DNA of 64,000 nt, taken from Youngiibacter multivorans. GTDB taxonomy: Bacteria > Bacillota > Clostridia > Clostridiales > Clostridiaceae. Positions 42,486 to 50,745 of the stretch are shown here, piece by piece (the stretch's first letter is position 1; each line of letters begins with the position of its first letter). The notes under the pieces are model-generated. The model saw only the letters and a list, made by a program, of their open reading frames with translations, was not told where the DNA came from and searched no databases. The DNA lies in contig NZ_JAGGKC010000011.1 in NCBI RefSeq assembly GCF_017873395.1, positions 1-64,000 on the forward strand, written 5' to 3'. Position numbers and translations under genes: made by a program.

Positions 42486-43271
42486 TTATATGTCATGCGC
42501 TATTGGCTTCATCCTCTCAAACGTATGGATATGACTGAAGCCAAGCCCCTTAAGTATCCCCTGGACTTCACCAATCTTATATCCAAGGTGAGACTCGGCG
42601 TGTGAATCGGATCCTATGGTGATAATCTCTCCTCCCAGGCTCCTGTATAGCTTAAGAATGTCCACCGAGGGAGTCAGGTCATTAAGACCGTACCTGAATG
42701 AGGATGTATTCACCTCTATCCCCTTTCCGTCACGGATCACAGTCTCAAGGATTTCCCTGATCAGACCCTCCACCTTTTCAAAGGGATAATCGCCTTCATC
42801 GTCGTACCTCTTGATCATGTCAAGATGACCAAGTACACTGTAGTCCTTATAGGTCCTTATTACCTTCAGGATCTCCACATAATATTTCTCATTGTATTCC
42901 TTTTGAGTCTTTCCCTTCTGGAAATCCTTTGTCCAGAATTCCTTGTCACCCACCTGGTGGCAGGACATAATTACAAAGTCAAAGTCATACTCATCAAAGT
43001 CCCTCTGGAACTGGTCTATCGTATGCACCTGCATGCCGAATTCAATCCCAAGCTTAAGTCCGATCTCTGTTCCGTACTTTTCACTGCATCTTCCGAATTC
43101 CTTCACGTACGCAGGATAATCACAGTTATCCTCAGTCTTTACTCCATGGTCCACGTGCTCGGTAAAGCAAATCTCCTGAAGGCCAATACTGATAGCCTTC
43201 CTGACCACTTCCTCCATCGGATAAACAGAATCATCGCTGAAGCTTGTATGAACATGGTAATCTGCAATCAT
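42486..43271 (-). CDS. histidinol-phosphatase (HisJ-type PHP hydrolase)
   Basis: 261 residues of the PHP superfamily: metal motif DYHVHTSFSDDS (His6, His8), CFTEHVDHG, GIEFGMQ, GHLDMIKRY, and a C-terminal ITIGSDSHAESHLG. It resembles HisJ histidinol-phosphate phosphatases (K/HisJ family). ATG 43271 has AGGAGTG eight bases upstream; an in-frame earlier start adds 12 residues of no family likeness. No his genes are nearby, so another phosphate ester may be the substrate. Confidence 0.8.
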   Translation of the reverse strand: MIADYHVHTSFSDDSVYPMEEVVRKAISIGLQEICFTEHVDHGVKTEDNCDYPAYVKEFGRCSEKYGTEIGLKLGIEFGMQVHTIDQFQRDFDEYDFDFVIMSCHQVGDKEFWTKDFQKGKTQKEYNEKYYVEILKVIRTYKDYSVLGHLDMIKRYDDEGDYPFEKVEGLIREILETVIRDGKGIEVNTSSFRYGLNDLTPSVDILKLYRSLGGEIITIGSDSHAESHLGYKIGEVQGILKGLGFSHIHTFERMKPIAHDI

Positions 43272-43428
43272 ATTAATCACTCCTGACCAGAACTTGTACA
43301 CATCCAATCATTCCTAAGTCTACCTCCCTAGCTCTGACATGATATTGACTATGGAAATCATGTATGTTACGTTATTATGGTAACTTAGTAAAACTCTTTT
43401 GTAAAGTCTTTTAGTATGGAGGAAGTCA

Positions 43429-44457
43429 ATGGTTTCAATTTCTGGAAATTCCTTTGTCATCAGGGAAATCAATACGAATCTTGTCAGGAATGTGCTTAAG
43501 TCTGGCGGCCAGTATACAAAACAGCAGATAGCCGCTTCTACCGGCCTGACTTCAGTTACTGCAGCCACTGTCCTGAATCAGCTCATAGCAAGCAATGAGG
43601 CTATTGAGGTTGAACTGTCATCTCCCCGTGGGGGCAGACCTGCCCACCAGTTCAAATACAATCCAGACCATGCGCATGCCCTGGTACTGTTTCCTGTGGA
43701 GGCAAAGAGTAATGTCAGGATAAGGTGCACTGTAGTCAACCTGTTCGGAGAGACCGTTTCAAGGAATGATTTCAAGGTACCTTACCTAGAGATTCCAATC
43801 CTGGAAGAAATCATTGACGAGATTATAATGTCATATCCCAAAATCAGTGCTATCGGTCTGGGGCTTCCGGGTGCTGAGCACGAGGGAAAGATCATTGTAT
43901 CAGACTACAAATCACTTATCGGTTTGCCGCTTGTGGAGCATCTCAGAATAAGATACCAACGGCCTGTAATAATGGAAAATGATGTCAACTCTGCTGTAAT
44001 CGGATATTCTGAAAAAGAGCTTGGTAATGACAAAGCTTCTGTAGCATATATCTATTTCCCAGGAACTTATCCGCCTGGCTCAGGGCTGCTTCTTAATGGC
44101 AGGTTGCTAAAAGGAGACAGCAATTTCGCCGGTGAGGTGTCTTTCATTCCTCTTGGAATTGACTGGACCGACAAGGAATTGTATTCTTCTCAGGAGAAGA
44201 CATCAGACGCAGTAGCAAAGCTGATAGCAACAGTTGCCAGCATCCTTAATCCCCGGGATTTCGTACTTAACGGCGACTTCCTGACAAAAGGTCAACTGGA
44301 AAGAATCCATGAGAAATGCATGGCCTTGCTTCCTGAAAAGGTAAACCCCAGACTTCACCTTTCTGATGATTTCAACAGGGACTACCTGAATGGAATGATC
44401 CATCTGACCCTTAATGCAATAGAGCCGGGAGTCGTACTTTCAAGAGGCGGTTTTTAA
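43429..44457 (+). CDS. ROK-family transcriptional regulator, degenerate
   Basis: 342 residues. A MarR-like winged helix (about residues 20-65: QYTKQQIAASTGLTSVTAATVLNQLI) is followed by an actin-like ROK domain (IMENDVNSAVIGYSEKEL, LLLNGRLLKGDSNFAGEVSFIPLG). The usual DxGxT phosphate motif is replaced by ALVLFPVEA, and the zinc motif (C.CG..GC.E) after GEV is missing together with its loop. It is therefore a regulator, not a kinase, probably with weakened sugar binding. GGAGG before ATG. Targets may be the adjacent sugar-related genes. Confidence 0.82.
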   Translation: MVSISGNSFVIREINTNLVRNVLKSGGQYTKQQIAASTGLTSVTAATVLNQLIASNEAIEVELSSPRGGRPAHQFKYNPDHAHALVLFPVEAKSNVRIRCTVVNLFGETVSRNDFKVPYLEIPILEEIIDEIIMSYPKISAIGLGLPGAEHEGKIIVSDYKSLIGLPLVEHLRIRYQRPVIMENDVNSAVIGYSEKELGNDKASVAYIYFPGTYPPGSGLLLNGRLLKGDSNFAGEVSFIPLGIDWTDKELYSSQEKTSDAVAKLIATVASILNPRDFVLNGDFLTKGQLERIHEKCMALLPEKVNPRLHLSDDFNRDYLNGMIHLTLNAIEPGVVLSRGGF

Positions 44458-44758
44458 TATGATTCCCGGCGTCTGCGAATCTGATTCCAGTGACTTGATA
44501 CAAATTATTCTTAACATAAATCATTTCAAGTCCTGAATATAAATTGAAATGCTCCCTTGTGAAAACTAAAACAGTTCTCATAAGGGAGCATTTCAGTTAC
44601 CTACAAGGAGTTTCATCATCTTTTCTTTCACCGCACAGACTGGAGCAATCCTTATCCTTTACATAGGTCTATGAACAGCAGTGCCAGACTAATGCAGGGT
44701 TTCTAATATAAGCGTCAGCCATGGAATTTTTACCAACCTTTCTATACTGCTTTAGATG
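44458..44758. other. 301-bp gene-free stretch between ROK and Fic genes
   Basis: It holds a large hairpin at 44545-44595; the rest reads through stops in all frames and gives no recognisable remnant. Confidence 0.7.
44545..44595. terminator. large hairpin, probable bidirectional terminator
   Basis: TGAAATGCTCCCTT (44545-44558) and AAGGGAGCATTTCA (44582-44595) pair perfectly; inner bases extend the stem to about 22 bp with one mismatch and a seven-base loop. No long U-tract follows, so a mobile palindromic repeat is an alternative. Confidence 0.6.
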
Positions 44759-45682
44759 CTATTCTTTCGTAAAGTATTCAATCATTTCCTTGTATCGGTC
44801 CTGTGCCGAAAAGCATGTATCCAGCAAATATCCTCTTTCCTCCAGGAAATTATTCAGACCACGATAATAGAATTGCTTGTGCTTCTCTTCAATAATAAAA
44901 GGTTCAATATTGTTTTTTAAACACTCCTTGAACATGATCATTCGCCCGACTCTTCCATTTCCATCTTGAAATGGGTGAATGGACTCAAATCTATAATGGA
45001 ACTCCATTATATCCTCGAATGTTACCTTCGAAATCTGATTATAGTCTATCAGTAATTTAGCCATTTCACCTTTAACCTTTGAAGGGGCAACTGTCTTATT
45101 ATCTCCAACCATATTGGGCTTGCTTTTGTAATCACCCACCATAAACCAATCTTTTCTGCTATCTGAAGTGTTATTTTTCAGTATCCTATGGAACTCTTTG
45201 ATGATAGCTTCCGACAAATTCTGGTCAGCTATGTCCAGCATATAGTCAAAACACTGAAAATGATTTATAGTCTCCACGATATCATCTATTGAAGCAGTTT
45301 CTTCATTCGCTGTTGCAATTGTATTTGTCTCGTAAATATATCTGGTCTGGTCCTCTGTCAGTTTACTGCCTTCAATACGATTGGAATTATATGACAGCTT
45401 AACCTGAGTCTGATGATATATCCCTCCCTTTAGCTTCATTTGCATCTCTTCCCTAAGCTTTTGCAGCAAAGGATTATCTATGTGGCTAATCATCTCTATG
45501 ATGTCTCCCGGCTGGCAATTCAAAACTCTACAAATTTCTTCAATGATTTTCATTGAAACATTCTCATTCTTTGAAAGCTTAGCCATTGTGGTAGATGACA
45601 TCCCTATTCGTTTCTGCAACTCGGTTTTTGAAATCCCTTTATCTGAAAGCAGCTGAAATAACTTCCTATACTGAATTGGCAT
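44759..45682 (-). CDS. Fic-domain AMPylase with N-terminal HTH
   Basis: 307 residues. Residues 8-60 form an XRE-type HTH (GISKTELQKRIGMSSTTMAKLSKNE). The Fic core motif HPFQDGNGRVGR starts at His236, with all catalytic residues intact. An inhibitory-helix motif S-x3-E-G is at Ser100-Glu104 (SNRIEG), ahead of the core, which marks a class II Fic that is kept inactive until the helix moves. ATG 45682 is preceded by GAGAGGATGG. No antitoxin partner is adjacent. Self-regulating AMP transferase is likely; the target is unknown. Confidence 0.88.
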   Translation of the reverse strand: MPIQYRKLFQLLSDKGISKTELQKRIGMSSTTMAKLSKNENVSMKIIEEICRVLNCQPGDIIEMISHIDNPLLQKLREEMQMKLKGGIYHQTQVKLSYNSNRIEGSKLTEDQTRYIYETNTIATANEETASIDDIVETINHFQCFDYMLDIADQNLSEAIIKEFHRILKNNTSDSRKDWFMVGDYKSKPNMVGDNKTVAPSKVKGEMAKLLIDYNQISKVTFEDIMEFHYRFESIHPFQDGNGRVGRMIMFKECLKNNIEPFIIEEKHKQFYYRGLNNFLEERGYLLDTCFSAQDRYKEMIEYFTKE

Positions 45683-45790
45683 TTCGTCACCATCCTCTCC
45701 AGTATTATACCACATTCCTTTACAATTATAAATTTACAAATCAAAATCTTTGTCTTTATAAAGATTTCTAACACATAATTATATATAAAA

Positions 45791-45818
45791 AACCTTCCAG
45801 AATAAATCCTGGAAGGTT
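45791..45818 (-). terminator. terminator of rplM-rpsI
   Basis: AACCTTCCAG and CTGGAAGGTT form a 10-bp stem with an eight-base loop, followed on the minus strand by TTTTTTATATA. Confidence 0.9.
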
Positions 45819-45875
45819 CTGTAACTTTTCTTGTAATACGTGAAAGGAGTAATCCTTTTGAAAGGATAGTAGTCC

Positions 45876-46268
45876 TTATCTCTTTGAGAACTGAGGACTT
45901 CTCCTCGCCTTCTTCAAACCGTACTTCTTTCTTTCCTTCATTCTTGGGTCTCTTGTAAGGAATCCTGCTTTCTTGAGGTCTCCTCTGAGAGATATGTCAG
46001 CCTTGAGCAGGGCTCTGGAAATTCCGTGCCTTATTGCTCCTGCCTGTCCTGTGAATCCGCCACCGTGAACATTTACGAGAACATCGTAGCTGTCCTTTGT
46101 GGAAGTGAGAACGAGCGGCTGGTTTACTATTGTTATGAGAGTCTCAAGTCCAAAATAGTTCGTGATGTCTCTCTTGTTTATCGTTACCTTGCCTTCGCCT
46201 GGTACGAGTCTGACTCTTGCAACTGACTTCTTTCTTCTGCCAGTTCCTATGTACTGTACTTTTGCCAT
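45876..46268 (-). CDS. rpsI: ribosomal protein S9
   Basis: 130 residues, full length. YIGTGRRKKSVARVRL at the start and the C-terminal KKARRSPQFSKR that reaches the P-site tRNA are diagnostic. It follows rplM by 24 bases as in nearly all bacteria and ends at a strong terminator. Confidence 0.97.
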   Translation of the reverse strand: MAKVQYIGTGRRKKSVARVRLVPGEGKVTINKRDITNYFGLETLITIVNQPLVLTSTKDSYDVLVNVHGGGFTGQAGAIRHGISRALLKADISLRGDLKKAGFLTRDPRMKERKKYGLKKARRSPQFSKR

Positions 46269-46292
46269 AATTTTTATCCTCCCTCAGTCCTT

Positions 46293-46727
46293 CTAGTACT
46301 TAAGCTCAAGAACTTCAGGGTTCTGAGCCTCATGAGGATGGCTAGATCCTCTGTAAACCTTCAGCTTGAGCAGCTGGGCTCTTCCAAGGACTCCAGTCGG
46401 GAGCATCCTTCTTACCGCTTCAGTGAAAGCGAGCTCCGGCTTCTTTTCCATTACTTCCCTGTAAGGTGTCTCTTTGAGTCCTCCTGGGTAGTTGGAGTGG
46501 TGCCTCATCATCTTCTGGTCAAGCTTTTTGCCTGTAAGCACAGCCTTCTCAGCATTGATTATGATTACGAAATCTCCTGTGTCCACATTAGGTGTGAACT
46601 CCGGCTTGTTCTTTCCTCTAAGTATGGTAGCGACCTGGCTAGCTACTCTACCGAGAGGCTTTCCAGCTGCATCAACCACATACCATTTTCTTTCTACTTC
46701 ACCTGGTTTTGCCAAATATGACTTCAT
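46293..46727 (-). CDS. rplM: ribosomal protein L13
   Basis: 144 residues, normal length; KWYVVDAAGKPLGRVASQVATILRGK and HHSNYPGGLKE are diagnostic. First gene of the rplM-rpsI operon. It has its own consensus promoter and a leader hairpin (46784-46815) that may be an autoregulatory L13 leader. Confidence 0.97.
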   Translation of the reverse strand: MKSYLAKPGEVERKWYVVDAAGKPLGRVASQVATILRGKNKPEFTPNVDTGDFVIIINAEKAVLTGKKLDQKMMRHHSNYPGGLKETPYREVMEKKPELAFTEAVRRMLPTGVLGRAQLLKLKVYRGSSHPHEAQNPEVLELKY

Positions 46728-46783
46728 TTCTTTCCTCCCGAAACTCTACAATTAAGTTCCTATTGTATTTAGGTAATCCTCGA

Positions 46784-46815
46784 CTGTAGGATCCGGGGCT
46801 AGTGGATCCTTACAG
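46784..46815 (-). promoter_or_regulatory. candidate L13 leader hairpin
   Basis: CTGTAGGATCC (46784-46794) pairs with GGATCCTTACAG (46804-46815), 11 bp with one bulged base and a nine-base loop, near the 5' end of the predicted transcript. Ribosomal L13 autoregulates through a leader in other Firmicutes; similarity to that leader was not tested. Confidence 0.5.
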
Positions 46816-46834
46816 GAAATTAACAAACACGATT

Positions 46835-46864
46835 ATTATATTACATGTTCCACTTTCATGTCAA
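46835..46864 (-). promoter_or_regulatory. consensus promoter of rplM-rpsI
   Basis: On the minus strand TTGACA (46859-46864), 18 bases, TATAAT (46835-46840): both hexamers perfect. This separates rplM-rpsI transcription from truA. Confidence 0.9.
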
Positions 46865-47009
46865 TAAAAATCGTGGTGACACTCGTGTGCCAATATATTA
46901 TACTTCAAAACGAAATCATTTTGAAAGTATAAACAACAAATAAATCTGAAAAACTGGATAAAACCGGATAATTTTCTACATTTTGCTGGTGCAGCTGCAT
47001 TTGTTCAGC

Positions 47010-47738
47010 TCAATAGTATACTTTCTCAAGATAAAGCCCGCATGATGGAGCAGGCTTTGACCTTCCCCTTATACCAGACTCGAGTATACTCAGTATTTCT
47101 GAGTCACCTATTTTCCCCATTCCTGCATCAATCAGGGTTCCTGCTATGATCCTTGCCATGTTGTAAAGGAAGCCTGAAGCGGTAAGGGAAAGGATTATGA
47201 AGTCACCTTCCTCGCAAAGGGTTATGTCCCTCATTTCCTTAACAGTGTTCATGTCGCTTGAGCCTGTACTCATGAATCCGCGAAAATCGTGTGATCCCCT
47301 GAACAGTTCTGCTGCAGTCATCATCTTCTCAAGGTCAATTGATTCCTCCACCAGGCAGGCATAATTCCTGTATATGGCTGAAGGGTGGCTTCGTCTCAGC
47401 ATCCTGTAGGAATATGTCTTCCCGTCAGAGCTGTACCTTGCATGGAAGCCTTCAGGCATCTCCATTGAGGAGAGTGCCCTGATGTCGTCAGGAAGCTTTG
47501 CATTTACTGCCAGAGCTATCCTTTCAGGTGGTATCCTTCCAACGGTTGTGAATGACACAGGATACTCCCGTGCATGTACGCCGCTGTCGGTCCTTGACGA
47601 GCCATTGACTTTGATTTCCTCCATGAGGAGGTCAGACAGTGCCTTTTCAAGGTCACCCTGGACAGTCCTTGCATTGGGCTGCCTCTGCCATCCTGAAAAT
47701 GCAGTTCCATCGTATTCTATGAGAAGCTTAATGTTCAT
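47010..47738 (-). CDS. truA: tRNA pseudouridine(38-40) synthase
   Basis: 242 residues. Catalytic Asp51 is in SSRTDSGVHA; the start IKLLIEYDGTAFSGWQRQ and GFLYNMARIIAGTLIDAG near residue 195 are diagnostic. It modifies the anticodon arm of many tRNAs. ATGA overlap with ecfT, so it closes the ECF module operon, a common clostridial arrangement. Confidence 0.95.
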   Translation of the reverse strand: MNIKLLIEYDGTAFSGWQRQPNARTVQGDLEKALSDLLMEEIKVNGSSRTDSGVHAREYPVSFTTVGRIPPERIALAVNAKLPDDIRALSSMEMPEGFHARYSSDGKTYSYRMLRRSHPSAIYRNYACLVEESIDLEKMMTAAELFRGSHDFRGFMSTGSSDMNTVKEMRDITLCEEGDFIILSLTASGFLYNMARIIAGTLIDAGMGKIGDSEILSILESGIRGRSKPAPSCGLYLEKVYY

Positions 47739-48550
47739 ATCAGATTCGTAAGTCCTAGTGCAAAGGTTGCAGCAAACAGCACTGCAAACGAGGCGAATGC
47801 CACTCCGTCACGCTTTGTGTACTTGAGCTGCTTCATCCTGGTCCTTCCCTCTCCGCCTCTGTAGCTCCTGGCCTCCATGGCCATTGCAAGCTCCTCAGCT
47901 CTCCTGAAGGATGAGATGAATAGAGGGACCAGAAGAGGTATAAGGCTCTGTGCCTTCTTAATGAGGTTCCTTGATTCGAAATCAGCTCCTCTTGCCATCT
48001 GAGCCTTCATTATCTTGTCAGTCTCATCCATGAGTGTGGGGATGAACCTTAGCGCTATACTCATCATCATGGCAAGCTCGTGAGCAGGCACCCCTATCCT
48101 CTTGAAAGGCTTCAGAAGGCTCTCTATGCCGTCTGTGAGCTCTATAGGGGAAGTAGTCAGGGTAAGCACCGAAGTGCCCATTATGAGGAACATGAGCCTG
48201 AATGTCATGTACATGGCCTGATATACGCCTTCTCTGTAAATCTTGAAGATACTGAACTGGACCAGCAGCGTTTCGCTGGTTCCCTGAGTGACGAACAGGT
48301 TCAGGGCTGCAGTGAACAGTATGAGCACGAATACAGGCCTTATTCCCTTGTACAGATACTTGGGCGAAAGCTTCGCGACCTTCACCATAAGCACTATGAA
48401 GGCGAATACCGCCACATAGCCTACGAAATTCTTTACAAGGAAAAGGTTTATTATAAATAACAATGAAATCAGTATCTTCGTCCTCGGATCAAGCTTGTGT
48501 ATGAAGGATTCGCCTGGGATGTACTGTCCAATCGTGATACTCTTTATCAT
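47735..48550 (-). CDS. ecfT: ECF transporter transmembrane protein EcfT
   Basis: 271 residues, five to six membrane segments. IGQYIPGESFIHKLDPRTKI at the start and the two coupling motifs of the A-R-G type (AQMARGADFES and AMEARSYRGGEGRT) are diagnostic. It couples the two ATPases to vitamin-binding S components encoded elsewhere. Overlaps both neighbours as ATGA. Confidence 0.95.
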   Translation of the reverse strand: MIKSITIGQYIPGESFIHKLDPRTKILISLLFIINLFLVKNFVGYVAVFAFIVLMVKVAKLSPKYLYKGIRPVFVLILFTAALNLFVTQGTSETLLVQFSIFKIYREGVYQAMYMTFRLMFLIMGTSVLTLTTSPIELTDGIESLLKPFKRIGVPAHELAMMMSIALRFIPTLMDETDKIMKAQMARGADFESRNLIKKAQSLIPLLVPLFISSFRRAEELAMAMEARSYRGGEGRTRMKQLKYTKRDGVAFASFAVLFAATFALGLTNLI

Positions 48551-49413
48551 GACAAGCTTCCTCCCTTCCTAAGCAGCCTGAGCAGCTCCTTCTTTGCATC
48601 CTTCACCGTGAATATGTCGGTGGACACATCGAAGCCCTTATCCTTCAAAGCCTTCATAAGGTAGGTAATCTGAGGTGCGCCGAGGCCCACGCTTTCAAGA
48701 AGCTCAGCCTTTGTAAAGACTTCGCTTGGCAGTCCCTTCATTATGACCTTTGAATCGCTCATTACGATGACCTCGTCAGCAATCTCCGCAACATCCTCCA
48801 TTGAGTGAGTTACAAGGATGACAGTCGACTTGTAGTATTCATGGAGTTTGATTATCTGCGCCAGTATCTCGTCCCTGCCCTTGGGATCAAGTCCCGCTGT
48901 AGGCTCGTCAAGTATCAGGACCTGGGGTTCCATTGCTATGACACCCGCTATTGCTACCCTTCTCTTCTGTCCGCCGGACAGCTCGAAGGGAGATAGATTC
49001 CTGAACTTTTCAAAGTCGAGTCCGACTATTTCCATTGCCTTCCTGACCCTTGACTGTATCTCAGCCTCAGGAAGCCCAAGGTTCTTAGGACCGAATGCGA
49101 CGTCCTTCTCTATGGTCTCTTCAAAAAGCTGGTACTCAGGGTACTGGAAAACAAGTCCCACCCTTTTCCTTACCTCGCTCATTACTGTCTTCTTGTCGGT
49201 AATGTCTACATCACCAATGAAGATTTTACCAGAGGTCGGCTTCAGAAGTCCGTTAAGATGCTGAATGAAAGTTGATTTACCTGAGCCTGTGTGTCCTATT
49301 ATCGCATAAAACTTCCCTTCCTCCAGCTCAAGGCTGATGTCGTCAAGCGCAATCATCTCGAAGGGTGTTCCCGGCATGTATATGTGCGTAAGATTCTCTA
49401 CTTTAATCGACAT
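48547..49413 (-). CDS. ecfA2: ECF transporter ATPase EcfA2
   Basis: 288 residues. Walker A GHTGSGKST, Q-loop in VFQYPEYQLFEET, signature LSGGQKRRVAI, Walker B VLILDEPTAGLD and H-loop VTHSMED are all canonical. It works as a heterodimer with EcfA1. Overlaps ecfA1 by 16 bases. Confidence 0.94.
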   Translation of the reverse strand: MSIKVENLTHIYMPGTPFEMIALDDISLELEEGKFYAIIGHTGSGKSTFIQHLNGLLKPTSGKIFIGDVDITDKKTVMSEVRKRVGLVFQYPEYQLFEETIEKDVAFGPKNLGLPEAEIQSRVRKAMEIVGLDFEKFRNLSPFELSGGQKRRVAIAGVIAMEPQVLILDEPTAGLDPKGRDEILAQIIKLHEYYKSTVILVTHSMEDVAEIADEVIVMSDSKVIMKGLPSEVFTKAELLESVGLGAPQITYLMKALKDKGFDVSTDIFTVKDAKKELLRLLRKGGSLS

Positions 49414-50258
49414 AGCGCCTCCACCATCTCCTCAATGTTGAGGATTCCCTCTTCAAGCGGGATACCTTCCTTGATCAGCTCGTGTGCCAGCTCAGTCACC
49501 TGAGGAACATCAAGGCCCACTGACTTGAGGAGTTCAACATTCTTGAACACGTTCCTGGGAATATCGTCTATTATTATCTTGCCTTCCTCCATGACTATTA
49601 TCCTGTCACCCTGGACAGCCTCTTCCATGAAGTGGGTAATGTGTATTACGGTGATTCCAAAGTCCTGGTTGAGCTTCCTGACGGTCTTCATGACCTCCTG
49701 CCTTCCAGAAGGGTCAAGCATTGCGGTAGGCTCATCGAGGATAATGCATTTTGGACGCATGGCAAGGATTCCGGCAATAGCCACTCTCTGTTTCTGTCCG
49801 CCAGAAAGAAGGTGTGGTTCATGACGCCTGTATTCGTACATGTTGACTTCCTTGAGAGAATCATCTACCCTCTGCCTTATTTCGAGCGGAGGAACTCCGA
49901 GATTTTCAGGGCCGAAGGCAACATCCTCCTCCACTATGGTCGCAACCATCTGGTTGTCAGGGTTCTGGAATACCATTCCAGCTCTTCTCCTGACCTCCCA
50001 GGTATTCTCAATGTCTGTGGCATCGATGCCATCGACATATATCTTTCCCCCTGTAGGCAGCAGAAGCGCATTCATATGCTTTGCAAGGGTTGATTTTCCT
50101 GACCCGTTATGTCCCAGGATAACAACGAATTCACCCTGCTTTATCGTGAGGTCGATGCCGTTAAGGGAATACACCTTCTCGGCATCCTCCCTGTCGTCAT
50201 AATAATGAGTGAGGCCTTCAGCCCTTATCATATCTTTCTTTTCATCTATGTTAGTCAT
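49398..50258 (-). CDS. ecfA1: ECF transporter ATPase EcfA1
   Basis: 286 residues from ATG 50258, chosen because GGAGGAAG precedes it; an upstream in-frame start would cross a hairpin. Walker A GHNGSGKST, Q-loop VFQNPDNQMVATIVEED, signature LSGGQKQRVAI, Walker B IILDEPTAMLD, H-loop ITHFMEE. Start of the ecfA1-ecfA2-ecfT-truA operon after the rplQ terminator. Confidence 0.94.
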   Translation of the reverse strand: MTNIDEKKDMIRAEGLTHYYDDREDAEKVYSLNGIDLTIKQGEFVVILGHNGSGKSTLAKHMNALLLPTGGKIYVDGIDATDIENTWEVRRRAGMVFQNPDNQMVATIVEEDVAFGPENLGVPPLEIRQRVDDSLKEVNMYEYRRHEPHLLSGGQKQRVAIAGILAMRPKCIILDEPTAMLDPSGRQEVMKTVRKLNQDFGITVIHITHFMEEAVQGDRIIVMEEGKIIIDDIPRNVFKNVELLKSVGLDVPQVTELAHELIKEGIPLEEGILNIEEMVEALCRLK

Positions 50259-50282
50259 AACTTCCTCCTCATGGATAGGCAC

Positions 50283-50307
50283 TGGAATCCTATTCCCATG
50301 GATTCCA
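50283..50307 (-). other. hairpin in the ecfA1 leader
   Basis: TGGAATCC and GGATTCCA form a perfect 8-bp stem with a nine-base loop between the rplQ terminator and the ecfA1 ribosome binding site. Confidence 0.55.
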
Positions 50308-50329
50308 CTACTTATCCTGATATTTGGAA

Positions 50330-50359
50330 AAAAGGGACTAAGCGCGCTTAGTCCCTTTT
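50330..50359 (-). terminator. terminator after rplQ
   Basis: A perfect dyad with arms AAAAGGGACTAAGC and GCTTAGTCCCTTTT at the end of the S10-spc-alpha series, 32 bases past the rplQ stop. Confidence 0.92.
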
Positions 50360-50391
50360 GTTTCAACCAGGAACCTAAGTTCCCGGGACAA

Positions 50392-50733
50392 TTAAACGAG
50401 CTCGAGTATCGCTACTTCCGCGCCGTCGCCTCTCCTTGGTCCTACCTTGTAGATCCTGGTGTAGCCGCCGTTTCTCTCGGCGTACTTTGGAGCGATGTTT
50501 TCAAAAAGATCACTTACCACAGCAGGCTCCTGAACGAAGGCAGCCACCTGTCTCCTCGCGTGAAGGTCTCCCCTCTTTGCAAGGGTGATCATCTTCTCTG
50601 CGATGTTCTTGGTCTCCTTAGCCCTGGTTACTGTAGTCTCTATCTTGCCATACTTGAGGAAGCTTGTAACAAGTCCTCTCAGCATGGCTCTTCTCTGGTC
50701 GGACGGACGTCCGAGCTTTCTCTGCTGAGCCAT
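50392..50733 (-). CDS. rplQ: ribosomal protein L17
   Basis: 113 residues, full length. RKLGRPSDQRRAMLRGLVTSFLKYGKIETT is diagnostic. It closes the alpha operon, 12 bases after rpoA, and is followed by a strong terminator. Confidence 0.97.
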   Translation of the reverse strand: MAQQRKLGRPSDQRRAMLRGLVTSFLKYGKIETTVTRAKETKNIAEKMITLAKRGDLHARRQVAAFVQEPAVVSDLFENIAPKYAERNGGYTRIYKVGPRRGDGAEVAILELV

Positions 50734-50745
50734 TTTTATACCTCC

